NCBI GenBank assembly: GCA_964427955.1
Contig: CAYRWY010000001.1
Location: 1 to 64,000, forward strand
Direction: 5' to 3'
Length of the DNA stretch: 64,000 bases
From: JACRBK01 sp964427955
Lineage (GTDB): Bacteria > Chloroflexota > Anaerolineae > Aggregatilineales > Aggregatilineaceae
A program made the position numbers and the translations under genes. Position 1 is the stretch's first letter; each line of letters starts with the position of its first letter. Shown in pieces: positions 8,056-16,629 of the stretch. Below the pieces are notes generated by a model. It was not told the origin of the DNA, searched no databases, and saw only the letters and a list, made by a program, of their open reading frames with translations.

Positions 8056-9834
8056 ATGTTAAAGACGCATAACTGCGGCGAATTGCGGGCCGAGCACGCG
8101 GGCCAGCAAGTGACTCTGGCCGGGTGGGTGCACCGCTGGCGCGAGCACGGCGGCCTGGTATTCTGGGATTTGCGCGACCGTTGGGGCTTGACCCAGGTCA
8201 CGATCAACCAGCAGACGGCTCCGGAAGCCCACGCCATCGGGCAGGCGGCCCGGAGTGAATGGGTGGTCCAGGTCACGGGTACGGTCATCCGGCGGCCTGA
8301 GGGCATGGAAAACCCCGATCTGCCCACCGGGGCCATCGAAGTCATCGCCGACAAAGTGGTGGTGCTCAACCAGGCCAAAACCACGCCGTTTTACATCAAC
8401 AAAGAGGAAAAAGTTGACGAGCCGGTGCGGATGCGCTACCGCTACCTGGACCTGCGCCGCCCGGCCATGCAGCGCAATATCGTGCTGCGGCACGAGGTGG
8501 TCCGGTTCATTCGCACCTTCCTCTACAGCAAGGGCTTCGTCGAGATCGAGACCCCGATCCTGTTCAAGACCACGCCCGAAGGCGCGCGCGACTACCTGGT
8601 CCCCAGCCGCGTCCACCCTGGCCAGTTCTACGCGCTGCCCCAGAGTCCCCAGCAGCTCAAGCAGTTGTTGATGGTGGCCGGGTACGAGCGTTATTTCCAG
8701 GTGGCGCGCTGCTTCCGTGACGAGGACCAGCGCGGCGACCGCCAGCCCGAATTCACCCAGTTGGACATGGAGCTGAGCTTCGTCCAGCGCGATGACGTAA
8801 TGGCCCTGGTCGAGGAGATGTTCACCCGGCTGATCGAGGAAGTCACCGACTGCGAGCTGGTCTACAAGCCCTTCCCGCGCTTCACCCACGCCGAAGCGCG
8901 CGCCCGGTTTGGCACCGACAAGCCCGACCTGCGCTACGGCATGGAGATCGTCGATCTGAGCGGCATCGTGGGTCAGAGTGGTTTCAAGGTCTTCGCCGAG
9001 AACGTGCAGGCCGGTAACCCCGTGCGGGCGATCTGCGTGCCGGGCTGTGGCGATTACAGCCGCAAGCAGATGACCGAACTCGAAGACCTCGCCAAGTCGG
9101 CGGGTGCTAAGGGCCTGGCCTGGATGGCAGTCGAAAAAGAAGGCGACAGCCTCGTCCGCTCGCCCATCGCCAAGTTCTTCAGCGCGGAGCAGCTTCAGGC
9201 GCTCGTGGCGGCCATGCAGGCCACTCCCGGCGATCTGATCCTGTTCGCATCTGACACCGAGCCGGTGGTTTGCGGGGTGCTCGACACGCTCCGCCGCGAG
9301 ATGGGCAGCCGGTTGGGCTTCACCGATCCCAAGAAGATCGCCTTCTGCTGGGTGATCGACTTCCCGCTCTTCGAGTGGAACAAAGACGAAAATCGCTGGG
9401 ACCCCAGCCACCACCTGTTCACCGCGCCGATGTGGGAAGACCTGCCGCTGCTGGATACCGAGCCGGGCAAGGCGCGCGGCCAGCAGTACGACCTGGCGGG
9501 CAACGGTTACGAGATCGGCGGCGGCAGCATCCGTATCCACGACCGCGCCGTTCAGGAGAAGATTTTCGGGCTGATCGGCCTGGATGTCGAAGTCGCCAAA
9601 GAGCGGTTCGGCCACATGCTGGAAGCCTTCGAGTATGGCACGCCGCCGCATGGGGGCATCGCGCCGGGCATCGACCGCCTGGTGATGCTGCTCGCCGGGC
9701 AGCCCAATATCCGCGAAGTGATCGCCTTCCCCAAGTCGCAGCAGGCCGCCGACCTGATGGCAGGAGCGCCTTCCGAAGCGGAGCCGAAGCAGCTTGAAGA
9801 ACTGCACATTCGCCTGGCGGATGACATCGAATAG
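8056..9834 (+). CDS. aspS: Aspartyl-tRNA synthetase, bacterial type
   Basis: 592 residues, the expected length for bacterial AspRS. It charges tRNA-Asp (possibly also tRNA-Asn) with aspartate. The N-terminal OB fold carries [20 protein letters not shown]. Class II motif 2 is [18 protein letters not shown], and motif 3 is the [17 protein letters not shown] segment near the C-terminus. A bacterial GAD insertion lies between, roughly residues 295-420. ATG 8056 follows TCGGGGGATACGTGT; an open frame upstream crosses a terminator and is not coding. Whether the enzyme is discriminating cannot be settled without gatCAB context, which is absent here. Confidence 0.97.
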   Translation: MLKTHNCGELRAEHAGQQVTLAGWVHRWREHGGLVFWDLRDRWGLTQVTINQQTAPEAHAIGQAARSEWVVQVTGTVIRRPEGMENPDLPTGAIEVIADKVVVLNQAKTTPFYINKEEKVDEPVRMRYRYLDLRRPAMQRNIVLRHEVVRFIRTFLYSKGFVEIETPILFKTTPEGARDYLVPSRVHPGQFYALPQSPQQLKQLLMVAGYERYFQVARCFRDEDQRGDRQPEFTQLDMELSFVQRDDVMALVEEMFTRLIEEVTDCELVYKPFPRFTHAEARARFGTDKPDLRYGMEIVDLSGIVGQSGFKVFAENVQAGNPVRAICVPGCGDYSRKQMTELEDLAKSAGAKGLAWMAVEKEGDSLVRSPIAKFFSAEQLQALVAAMQATPGDLILFASDTEPVVCGVLDTLRREMGSRLGFTDPKKIAFCWVIDFPLFEWNKDENRWDPSHHLFTAPMWEDLPLLDTEPGKARGQQYDLAGNGYEIGGGSIRIHDRAVQEKIFGLIGLDVEVAKERFGHMLEAFEYGTPPHGGIAPGIDRLVMLLAGQPNIREVIAFPKSQQAADLMAGAPSEAEPKQLEELHIRLADDIE

Positions 9835-9871
9835 CCCGCCCGCGGCGATTTCTCGCTGGCGTAGACGGGTG

Positions 9872-9877
9872 TATACT
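9872..9877 (+). promoter_or_regulatory. Probable -10 element (TATACT) for the gp19-like gene
   Basis: TATACT lies 35 bases before the ATG at 9912. The -35 region is poor (TTTCTC at 17-base spacing). The same hexamer precedes several other genes in the window. Confidence 0.35.
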
Positions 9878-9911
9878 GGCCCTCAAAATCTCTGAAAGGA
9901 GCGTACTGAGG

Positions 9912-10337
9912 ATGACGCACGAACACGTAGGAATACAGGCGCTGGACAGCCTGTCCGCCAATGAATTTCGCGTCGAGATCAACGGCGTGTCCGCTTCCGG
10001 TATTTTTGGGGTGAGCGGCCTCCGCATTCGCAGTGTGGATGTGACCGTCGGGCGGTTGGTGAATCAACCGTTGGTGATCGTCAAGATGGTGCAGCGGGAC
10101 CCGGCTCTGCCGTTCAACCAGTGGACGCGCGAAACCCTGGCCAACCCCACCGCCAAGGTCACGCGCCAGATCGCCATCGTGGCGCTGGACGAAGGCGTCG
10201 AGACCCGCCGTTGGGTCTACAAGGATGCCTGGATCAGCGAGATCGGCTTTTCGGACTTCGATACCAGCCGCGATGAATTGATCGAAGAACAACTGACGAT
10301 TCAGCACGGTGGGGTAGAGGAGATCTGGCCGGAGTAG
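9912..10337 (+). CDS. T4 gp19-like tail-tube family protein
   Basis: 141 residues. It looks like the phage T4 gp19/contractile-tail tube superfamily: ANEFRVEINGVSASGIFGVSGL at the start, a central NQWTRETLANPTAKVTRQIAI and an LDEGVETRRWVYKDAWIS strand, ending in a short acidic tail. Such proteins form the inner tube of phage tails and extracellular contractile injection systems. No sheath, baseplate, spike or ATPase gene is nearby; the neighbours are aspS and a hypothetical membrane gene. It has its own -10 element and a bidirectional terminator, so it is expressed alone. Either it is an orphan used elsewhere or it has a different role. Confidence 0.7.
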   Translation: MTHEHVGIQALDSLSANEFRVEINGVSASGIFGVSGLRIRSVDVTVGRLVNQPLVIVKMVQRDPALPFNQWTRETLANPTAKVTRQIAIVALDEGVETRRWVYKDAWISEIGFSDFDTSRDELIEEQLTIQHGGVEEIWPE

Positions 10338-10357
10338 CGGCGCGGCAGCAGACAGAA

Positions 10358-10395
10358 CAAAACGCTCCCGAACTTGAGCCGGGAGCGTTTTTTGT
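10358..10395. terminator. Bidirectional terminator
   Basis: AAAACGCTCCC (10359-10369) pairs with GGGAGCGTTTT (10381-10391). It can end both the gp19-like gene and the leftward gene at 10408. A run of ten G residues follows at 10397-10406. Confidence 0.85.
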
Positions 10396-10407
10396 TGGGG
10401 GGGGGGA

Positions 10408-10830
10408 TCAGGCCAGTTGGATAACGGCGACGAACGCGAGCGAGAAGCCGATCAGCTCCGCCAGGCCGATGCCGGTGGCGACCGCGACCGCCTGCGGCCC
10501 TGGCACCTCGCTCATGCCGTGCGCGTTGTGATGATCCCACGTTTCGGAGCCGAGCAGCAGGCTCACCGGCAGGCCGAGCACCAGGATCACGAAGATCAAC
10601 AGCGGTCCACTGGTATCTTGATCCACGTACAGCGCGCTCAGGTAGAAAACGGTGAAGAAGATCGCGAACAAGCCTATTCCGATCAGAATGGCTTTTTTCG
10701 TGTCTTTGGACAGGTCGGTGAGAAAGGGGGCGTTATCGAAATACGGTAGCGCCATCACGACGTACGAAGCGACGGCGAGCGTTGAGACAAATGAACTTGC
10801 CAGAACACCGAGCCAGGCGTAACCACTCAT
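10408..10830 (-). CDS. Hypothetical four-helix membrane protein
   Basis: 140 residues with four predicted membrane segments (near 8-30, 48-68, 76-96 and 116-138) and a charged loop around DLSKDTKKAIL. No family is recognised. The last helix pair (VAVATGIGLAELIGFSLAFVAVI) has small residues suited to tight packing, faintly like ATP synthase subunit c hairpins, but the protein is too long and lacks the context for that. It is monocistronic, convergent with the gp19-like gene and divergent from the gene at 11016. The 185-base upstream gap holds AT-rich sequence, including TATAAT on the minus strand near 10886-10891. Confidence 0.55.
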   Translation of the reverse strand: MSGYAWLGVLASSFVSTLAVASYVVMALPYFDNAPFLTDLSKDTKKAILIGIGLFAIFFTVFYLSALYVDQDTSGPLLIFVILVLGLPVSLLLGSETWDHHNAHGMSEVPGPQAVAVATGIGLAELIGFSLAFVAVIQLA

Positions 10831-11015
10831 GCGGAATCCTATATCTACGTTAGCGAGTCTGAGGCCGTTGACGACCGTCCCAGATTATACACAATCGTCG
10901 GGTTCAATCGGTTCAAAATTGCGCCTATTTCGATCCCCACGAGTCGCCTGAGCAGCATTTTTGGTGTTATGATTCGCAGTAAAGCTTGCACCAACGATGG
11001 GAGGAAATGGTTTTC

Positions 11016-11426
11016 ATGGCCACGAACGCAAGTACCTGGTTTTATAAAGAGCCTGAGCACCGGCCTTATTTGATCAATGAGCGTGTCAACCACACGTTTT
11101 GGAGCAACCGGATGGCGGCGATCCACCTGGACTGCACCAACGCCGAGCCGCCCTTCCGGATGGTGGGCGAATGGCACGCCGTCCCGGTCGAGATCGAATG
11201 GGTGCCGAACAGCTATTTCACCCTGTCGGCGGCGGCGCAGGCGGACATCAGCCTGCTGTTGGTGGGGATCAAGGAAATCTTGGGGTTCAACCCGACGGTT
11301 TCCTATGTCGATCCCGATGGTCGTCAGCGGGTGGAGTGGTACGTCCAGGACACGGCGCATCACATCCAGGAGATCCAGGCAACCCGAACTATCGCAATAT
11401 CAAGACCTACAAGTAGCACCGAGTAG
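11016..11426 (+). CDS. Hypothetical protein, probable C-terminal frameshift
   Basis: About 136 residues as annotated, from ATG 11016 (GGGAGG upstream) to the stop at 11426. No family is recognised; it is soluble with mixed charge (LINERVNHTFWSNRMAAIHLDC near the start). The last 16 residues, from CAG at 11376, look unnatural (ATRTIAISRPTSSTE). The +2 frame from 11378 gives GNPNYRNIKTYK and a stop at 11416, which reads like a real C-terminus. One missing G near 11378 would join the two as EIQGNPNYRN. This could be a sequencing error or a genuine mutation. It sits just before the gene at 11442 and is probably co-transcribed with it. Confidence 0.5.
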   Translation: MATNASTWFYKEPEHRPYLINERVNHTFWSNRMAAIHLDCTNAEPPFRMVGEWHAVPVEIEWVPNSYFTLSAAAQADISLLLVGIKEILGFNPTVSYVDPDGRQRVEWYVQDTAHHIQEIQATRTIAISRPTSSTE

Positions 11427-11441
11427 AAAAGGGTCGGAAGC

Positions 11442-12038
11442 ATGGACGCTAAACCGTTCAAGCTGGCGTTCGATCTGGACAAGGATCTGAGCGCCCTGTC
11501 GGCAATGGCCTCAAATCTGACGCCTTATCTGTACGAGAATGAAATGTACGGGGTGCTGCCGGGCAGTCTGCCCCGGCTTACGCTGGGCGGGCTGCTGCTG
11601 CGCGTGTATCGTCTGCCCCGGCTGACGTCGATCCTGACTGAGCGCCAGCAGGCGGCGGTCCGTGAGGCGCAAGCGAGCTTCGACGCCGCCCGCGCGCAGT
11701 GGGCGGTGCACTATGAACAGAAGCTGCGCCACGAACTGCACGCGCGGCTGGATGCTTTCGGCTATTTTCTCGACGACTGCTTCGAGGATCGTCGTGGCAA
11801 TGCGGCGAGCTATCCGTCTCAGGCTGAAAAGCGCACCATGATCGAGCATCTGCGCCGGGAGGCTGAAGATCGCCACCTCATGACGGAGGTCGAGTATGGC
11901 CGCCTCCAGACCGTCGATCAGCGGCTCTCTCACCTGTTCAAAGAGGGGGCGTTCGTGATGGATGAACGCCTGGAGAGCGTCTATCCTTGCGAGGAGTTTT
12001 GGTGGCTATACGGTTTCATTTCTGAGACCAACCCCTGA
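11442..12038 (+). CDS. Hypothetical soluble helical protein
   Basis: 198 residues, mostly helical and rich in Arg, Glu and Gln. A coiled-coil-like stretch runs from about 65 to 110 (TERQQAAVREAQASFDAARA). A charged C-terminal half ends in aromatic residues (EEFWWLYGF). No family or catalytic motif is seen. GGTCGGAAGC precedes the ATG. It is co-directional with the preceding hypothetical gene (25-base gap if that gene ends at 11416) and closed by a terminator, so the pair looks like a small operon. Confidence 0.55.
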   Translation: MDAKPFKLAFDLDKDLSALSAMASNLTPYLYENEMYGVLPGSLPRLTLGGLLLRVYRLPRLTSILTERQQAAVREAQASFDAARAQWAVHYEQKLRHELHARLDAFGYFLDDCFEDRRGNAASYPSQAEKRTMIEHLRREAEDRHLMTEVEYGRLQTVDQRLSHLFKEGAFVMDERLESVYPCEEFWWLYGFISETNP

Positions 12039-12060
12039 CCTCGCCGGGCAATCCCAGAAT

Positions 12061-12100
12061 CAAAACGACCGGGTCTTGCTGCCCGGTCGTTGTTTTTTGT
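12061..12100. terminator. Bidirectional terminator
   Basis: CGACCGGG (12066-12073) pairs with CCCGGTCG (12082-12089), with AAAA on the left and TTGTTTTTT on the right. It lies between convergent genes. Confidence 0.85.
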
Positions 12101-12101
12101 T

Positions 12102-12833
12102 TTACCAGCCATGTTCCAGCCGGGTGATCAGCCGGTCTGGCATGTCCAGCTTGCGCATCTTGTCCTGGGTGACTTTGATGGAGTAGCTGACACGGCGATA
12201 CTCGAACACCGCTTCTTCGACCTGAAGGATGCCGTAGGCCGCATCGCGATTCGAGTCGCGCGGCTGGCCCACGCTGCCCGGATTGATGATCAGCCGGCGG
12301 CTGTTCAGATGTTTCGGTTCGCGGTAGACGGGCTGGATCGCATCAGTGTCGCCGCGATCGTCGGTGAGTTGGAAAATGACGGGCGTATGGGTGTGGCCCA
12401 CCAGGCAGTACAACGTCTCGAAATGGGGGAAGTTGAGCGCCGCGATCAGCGGATCAAGGATGTACTCCCAGACCGGTTCGCGCGGGCTGCCATGCGCGAG
12501 GGTGAAATCGCCCAGCACGAAGGTGGTCGGCAGCGCGGACAGGTACGCCATATTTTCCGCGGTCAATGTCTCGCGGGTCCAGGTTACCGCTCGCCGGGCG
12601 TCTGCATTGAAGGTGCGGATATCCAGCCGCCCCAGCGCCGCCCAGTCGTGATTCCCGGCCAGGCACAGGTGGGGGAGGCTGCGCAGCAGTTCGCAGCATT
12701 CGTTGGGTTCGGGGCCGTAGCCTACGACGTCTCCCAGGCACCATACATAATCCCAGTCTCCTTTAGAGTCGGCAAGGACTGCTTCAAAAGCCGCCAGGTT
12801 GGCATGAATGTCAGAAAGCACCAGAATGCGCAT
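12102..12833 (-). CDS. Calcineurin-like metallophosphoesterase
   Basis: 243 residues. The metal-binding motifs of the superfamily are all present: LSDIHANLAAFEAV (D-x-H), LGDVVGYGPEP (G-D-x-x), LAGNHDWA (G-N-H-D), LAHGSP and VGHTHTP. It resembles the YfcE/MJ0936 branch, which hydrolyses phosphodiesters or phosphomonoesters using two metals; the physiological substrate is unknown. The start is MRILVLSD at 12833, preceded by AGAAGG; the extra 21 codons upstream have no family match. It is divergent from tsaE and has its own terminator. Confidence 0.85.
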   Translation of the reverse strand: MRILVLSDIHANLAAFEAVLADSKGDWDYVWCLGDVVGYGPEPNECCELLRSLPHLCLAGNHDWAALGRLDIRTFNADARRAVTWTRETLTAENMAYLSALPTTFVLGDFTLAHGSPREPVWEYILDPLIAALNFPHFETLYCLVGHTHTPVIFQLTDDRGDTDAIQPVYREPKHLNSRRLIINPGSVGQPRDSNRDAAYGILQVEEAVFEYRRVSYSIKVTQDKMRKLDMPDRLITRLEHGW

Positions 12834-12932
12834 ACGTTGATAACCTTCTAGAGACCTGTGATGGATGTCTAATCGGAGAAGAATAACATGATTCACTACC
12901 GCTGGCGAATAGGTCGTGCGCGGGGTCTGGGA

Positions 12933-12960
12933 TTGTCAGGGTTCTGTCACGAAGTATAAT
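12933..12960 (+). promoter_or_regulatory. Promoter of the tsaE-tsaB-rimI-udg operon
   Basis: TTGTCA (12933-12938), a 16-base spacer and a perfect TATAAT (12955-12960), 33 bases before the tsaE GTG start. One of the best sigma-70-like promoters in the window. Confidence 0.7.
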
Positions 12961-12992
12961 CATGCTGTTTTTGATCTGTCAGGAGTATCATT

Positions 12993-13487
12993 GTGCCGGA
13001 CGCTGCGACCATCGAACTCGTTAGCCAGAATGTAGAGCATACCTTTCGTCTTGGACAAGCCCTGGGTGAGGTGCTCTCTCCCGGCGACGTGATCTGCCTG
13101 TCGGGTGACCTGGGGGCTGGGAAGACGGTCTTTACCAAAGGGATCGGGGCCGGGTGGGGGGCGTTGGAAGTGGTGACCAGTCCCACCTTCACGCTGATTC
13201 ACGAGCACCGCCGCACCCAGGACAGCCGGGTGCTCTATCACATCGACTGCTACCGCTTGCAAGGGGCCAGGGATGCCTGGGGCATCGGTATGGAAGACCT
13301 GCTGGCGAGTGATAATCCGGTTGTGATGGAGTGGCCCGAGAATATTCAGGATGTGCTGCCGCAGGAACGGCTGTGGGTGGCGATCCAGGTGGTGGATGAG
13401 ACGCGTCGGCATATGACCTGGCACGCCGCCGGGGAGCACTATCGGACCTACCTCGACCGGCTGCGTGACGCGCTTTTGAAGGAGTAA
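12993..13487 (+). CDS. tsaE: tRNA t6A biosynthesis ATPase TsaE
   Basis: 164 residues. TsaE is the ATPase that works with TsaB and TsaD to make threonylcarbamoyl-adenosine at position 37 of ANN-decoding tRNAs. The Walker A motif is LSGDLGAGKTVFTKGI. The family markers SPTFTLIHEH and YHIDCYRL follow, and VVMEWPENI is the Walker B-like segment. The start is GTG with CAGGAG ten bases upstream. It opens an operon with tsaB four bases downstream. tsaD is not in the window. Confidence 0.95.
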   Translation: MPDAATIELVSQNVEHTFRLGQALGEVLSPGDVICLSGDLGAGKTVFTKGIGAGWGALEVVTSPTFTLIHEHRRTQDSRVLYHIDCYRLQGARDAWGIGMEDLLASDNPVVMEWPENIQDVLPQERLWVAIQVVDETRRHMTWHAAGEHYRTYLDRLRDALLKE

Positions 13488-13491
13488 TCGG

Positions 13492-14160
13492 TTGTTACTC
13501 GCACTCGACACGGCCAGTCGGTCGATCAGCCTCGCGCTGCACGACGGCCATCAGCTTTTGTTTGAATCGACGTGGAATACGGCCAACAACCACACGGTCG
13601 AGCTTGCTCCGGCCATCCACCGGGCCTTGCGCCAGGTGCAGCAGCAGCCTGCCGATCTGACCGCCGTGGCGGTCTCCCAGGGTCCTGGTTCTTTTACCGG
13701 CCTGCGGATCGGCCTGAGCGTGGCGAAAGGACTGGCGGAAGCCCAGTCCATCCCGCTGATCGCCGTCCCCACCCTGGACATCGTCGCGGCGGGCATTCCG
13801 GTCTTTGAGGGACCGCTGGTCGCGGTGCTGCAAGCCGGGCGGGGGCGGGTGTGCGCGCAGCGGTATCGCTGGCAGGACGGCGCCTGGATCGCGTCAGATC
13901 CCGCCGAGATCGTGTCCTGGGAAGCCCTCGCGGCTGCCGTCGGGCAGGAGACCCTCTTCGCCGGTGAAATTGATGACGCCGGGCGGGTCAGTCTGGCCGC
14001 GGCGGCCCATCCCGTGCGGTTAGCGTCAGGCGCGCACAGCGTGCGGCGGGCCGGATTCCTGGCCGAGTTGGCCTGGGCACGCCTCCGGGCGGGATCGGTC
14101 GGCGATCCCGCGGATGTCACGCCGATCTACCTACATCAGCCAGGAGTGCCTCATCCATGA
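13492..14160 (+). CDS. tsaB: tRNA t6A biosynthesis protein TsaB
   Basis: 222 residues. TsaB is the inactive ASKHA-fold partner that dimerises with the catalytic subunit TsaD. The family start LLALDTASRSISLAL and the motif QGPGSFTGLRIGLSVAKGLA are clear. Translation starts at TTG 13492; AAGGAG overlaps the end of tsaE just upstream. It overlaps rimI by the four bases ATGA, so the order tsaE-tsaB-rimI is translationally coupled, an arrangement common in bacteria. Confidence 0.93.
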   Translation: MLLALDTASRSISLALHDGHQLLFESTWNTANNHTVELAPAIHRALRQVQQQPADLTAVAVSQGPGSFTGLRIGLSVAKGLAEAQSIPLIAVPTLDIVAAGIPVFEGPLVAVLQAGRGRVCAQRYRWQDGAWIASDPAEIVSWEALAAAVGQETLFAGEIDDAGRVSLAAAAHPVRLASGAHSVRRAGFLAELAWARLRAGSVGDPADVTPIYLHQPGVPHP

Positions 14161-14783
14161 CCCTATCGTACCGTGTGCGCCACATGCGCCTGGAGGATAT
14201 TCCCCAGGTTTTGGGGATTGATCGCGCTTCCTTCTCCACTCCCTGGTCCGCCAATACCTACCAGTTCGAAATCAACAACCACGAGACTTCCCACCTGGTG
14301 GTGCTGGAAGCGTCCGACGTTCATGCTCAGCCTTCGCGCGGCTTGTTGGGGCTGCTGCACCGCCTGCGTAATTCCAAATCGACGGCGGCGCTGGTCGGCT
14401 ACGGTGGCTGTTGGTTGATCGCGGGCGAAGCCCATATCAGTACCATCGCCGTCCATCCCGACTTTCGCGGCAGGGGATTGGGGGAACTGCTGCTCGCCAG
14501 TATGCTCCAGCGTTCGATCAACCTGGCAGGCGAATATTCCGTGCTCGAAGTGCGGGTGACTAACACCAATGCCCAGGCCCTGTACCTGAAGTACGAATAC
14601 CAGGTGGTGGGCCGCCGCAAGGGATATTACCGCGATAATTCCGAAGATGCGCTGCTCATGGAAGCCCGCCCGCTGGATGCCGCTTATCAGCAGCGTCTCG
14701 CCCAGCGGGTGACCGCGTTGGCCCAGCGTGTTCCCTACATCGATGAGTTCACTCACCAGTCAAAATCTGGAAAGCGAGGCTGA
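14157..14783 (+). CDS. rimI: Ribosomal-protein-alanine N-acetyltransferase, RimI-type
   Basis: 208 residues, longer than the roughly 150 of E. coli RimI. A GNAT acetyltransferase: acetyl-CoA-binding motif VHPDFRGRGLGELLLASML, then the RimI signature NAQALYLKYEYQVVGRRKGYY. It would acetylate N-terminal alanines, classically of ribosomal protein S18. A 30-residue insertion (near residues 48-80, DVHAQPSRGLLGLLHRLRN) lies before the central strands and is unusual. ATGA overlap with tsaB fixes the start. Confidence 0.88.
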   Translation: MTLSYRVRHMRLEDIPQVLGIDRASFSTPWSANTYQFEINNHETSHLVVLEASDVHAQPSRGLLGLLHRLRNSKSTAALVGYGGCWLIAGEAHISTIAVHPDFRGRGLGELLLASMLQRSINLAGEYSVLEVRVTNTNAQALYLKYEYQVVGRRKGYYRDNSEDALLMEARPLDAAYQQRLAQRVTALAQRVPYIDEFTHQSKSGKRG

Positions 14784-14784
14784 T

Positions 14785-15441
14785 GTGACTGATTCGAAAC
14801 CTTTGAGTGTGGACGAGCGTCGTGCCGCCCTGGAGGCGATTGCCAAAGAGGTGCGTACCTGCACCCTGTGCGATCTGCGCGGGGGCCGGACGCTGGCCGT
14901 CCCTGGCGCGGGCCGCCCGGATGCCGAGATCATGTTCATTGGCGAGGGGCCGGGCTACCACGAAGATCAGCAGGGCTTGCCCTTCGTCGGCGCGTCCGGC
15001 AAATACCTGGGAGAACTGCTGTCTATGATTGGGCTGACCCGCAATGACGTGTTCATCACCAACGTGGTCAAGTGCCGCCCGCCGGGCAATCGTGACCCGC
15101 TGCCGGGCGAGATCGAGACCTGCGTCCCCGCCTATCTCAATCGCCAGATCGAGATCATTCATCCCAAGATCATCGCGACCCTGGGGCGGTTCAGCATGGG
15201 CCTGTTCTTCCCGCCGAATACGCGCATCACGAAAGTGCACGGCCAGCCTCACCGTGCCGATGGCCGCGTCTACTACCCGCTGTTTCACCCGGCGGCGGTG
15301 CTGCGCAATCTCAACCTGCGCCCAGCGATGGAAGAAGATTTCAGACGGATGCTAAGCCTGCTCAAAGAGGCCGCCGTGGCGGAAACTAAGCAGGAGAAGC
15401 CCGACGACGACCCCCCGCTGAAACAGCTCAGCCTGTTCTAG
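14785..15441 (+). CDS. Family 4 uracil-DNA glycosylase with clamp-binding tail
   Basis: 218 residues. It removes uracil from DNA at the start of base-excision repair. Family 4 features are GEGPGYHEDQQGLPFVG (uracil pocket), FHPAAVLRN near the C-terminus, and four Cys for a 4Fe-4S cluster: C26 and C29 in CTLC, C97 in VKCRPPGNR, and C113. The last five residues, QLSLF, match the canonical beta-sliding-clamp-binding motif, so the enzyme may be recruited to replication forks. GTG 14785 directly follows the rimI stop and has GAGG upstream; a start inside rimI at 14728 is less likely. A strong terminator ends the operon. Confidence 0.92.
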   Translation: MTDSKPLSVDERRAALEAIAKEVRTCTLCDLRGGRTLAVPGAGRPDAEIMFIGEGPGYHEDQQGLPFVGASGKYLGELLSMIGLTRNDVFITNVVKCRPPGNRDPLPGEIETCVPAYLNRQIEIIHPKIIATLGRFSMGLFFPPNTRITKVHGQPHRADGRVYYPLFHPAAVLRNLNLRPAMEEDFRRMLSLLKEAAVAETKQEKPDDDPPLKQLSLF

Positions 15442-15452
15442 CTGGTTATCAT

Positions 15453-15485
15453 ACCGGAGCGCCGGGAACCCCGGCGCGGTTTTTG
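15453..15485 (+). terminator. Rho-independent terminator
   Basis: GCGCCGGG (15459-15466), loop AAC, CCCGGCGC (15470-15477), extended by ACCG/CGGT and followed by TTTTT. It ends the tsaE operon. Confidence 0.85.
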
Positions 15486-15512
15486 CCCGGCAGTTGTTGG
15501 TACGGGTATACT
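15483..15512 (+). promoter_or_regulatory. Promoter of the first polysaccharide locus
   Basis: TTGCCC (15483-15488), an 18-base spacer and TATACT (15507-15512), directly after the terminator and 62 bases before the WecA-like gene. Confidence 0.5.
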
Positions 15513-15574
15513 TCGCGCGCGATTCCTGGTACTGCGCTTGTGAACGACAGCGATTTAGTGGAATACCTGTCGAG

Positions 15575-16609
15575 ATGGATATGACTCAATTTATCCCGGT
15601 CATGGTCGCCGGTTTTGCCGCGGCAGTGGGCTTCACGCCTATCACCCGGCGGCTGGCGTTTCGTTTTGGCGTGCTCGATCAACCCAGCAGCCGCAAAGTT
15701 CACCAGACTCCGACCCCGCTGTTGGGTGGTCTGGCGATCTACGGGGCGCTGGTGCTGGCCCTGGTCTTTTTCAGCCCGCCGTTCTACCTGGTGGAATTCG
15801 GGGCCATCATGGCCGGATCGGCCTGGCTGGCGCTGGTCGGTTTCGTCGACGACCGGGACGGCATGGCGCCCCTGGTGAAAATGGCCGGGCAGGCCATCGC
15901 CGCCCTGGTGCTGATCGTGTCCGGGATTCACATTCGTATTTTCGGCAGTCCGATCCTGGATATCGCACTCACCGTATTCTGGATCGTCGGCATCATCAAC
16001 GCCATGAATTTCCAGGACAACATGGATGGCCTGGCGGCGGGCATCACGGCCATTGCCTCCATTTTCTTCTTCATCATGGCGGTGCAGCAGGAGCTGACGC
16101 TGGTGGGCAGCCTGGCAGGTGCCCTGGCCGGGGCGTCGGTGGGCTTTCTGATCTACAACTTCAACCCGGCTTCGACCTTCATGGGCGATACGGGCAGCAT
16201 GGTGCTGGGCTTTTTGCTGGCGGTGTTGGCCATCAAGCTGGACTTCAAAGTGCCCCCTGACCGGCAGGTGGTCACCTGGATGGTCCCGGTCGTGGTGCTG
16301 GGATTACCCATTTTCGACACGACGCTGGTCGTCTTTACCCGTCTGCGCGAGCGGCGCTCGCCGATGCAGGGTGGCAAAGACCACACCTCGCACCGGCTGG
16401 TCAGCCTGGGACTCAGCCAGCGCGCCGCCGTGCTCGTGCTCTATGCGGTGTGTGCGGGATTGGGCTTCTCCGCCGTCGAGCTGTCCCATGCGACGATTAC
16501 CGAGGGTGCCGAGATCGGGCTGTTCTTGGGCGTGCTGGCGGTGGCCGCTTTTGGGTTCCTTGAGATCACCTACATCCGCCGCAAGCGGGCGCAGGGCCGT
16601 AATCGATAA
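15575..16609 (+). CDS. WecA/TagO-like polyprenyl-phosphate phosphosugar transferase
   Basis: About 344 residues, polytopic. It would move a HexNAc-1-phosphate from a UDP-sugar to undecaprenyl phosphate, the first step of a surface glycan. MraY/WecA superfamily signatures are VGFVDDRDGM (Mg/lipid site), NAMNFQDNMDGLAAGIT and FMGDTGSMVLGF, plus a cytoplasmic loop with RERRSPMQGGKDHTSHRL whose His motif is typical of WecA rather than MraY. The start is taken at MDMTQF; upstream codons are not hydrophobic. It leads a polysaccharide gene cluster, in keeping with an initiating enzyme. Confidence 0.9.
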   Translation: MDMTQFIPVMVAGFAAAVGFTPITRRLAFRFGVLDQPSSRKVHQTPTPLLGGLAIYGALVLALVFFSPPFYLVEFGAIMAGSAWLALVGFVDDRDGMAPLVKMAGQAIAALVLIVSGIHIRIFGSPILDIALTVFWIVGIINAMNFQDNMDGLAAGITAIASIFFFIMAVQQELTLVGSLAGALAGASVGFLIYNFNPASTFMGDTGSMVLGFLLAVLAIKLDFKVPPDRQVVTWMVPVVVLGLPIFDTTLVVFTRLRERRSPMQGGKDHTSHRLVSLGLSQRAAVLVLYAVCAGLGFSAVELSHATITEGAEIGLFLGVLAVAAFGFLEITYIRRKRAQGRNR

Positions 16610-16629
16610 CCCTATCTAAAGGAGTGACG

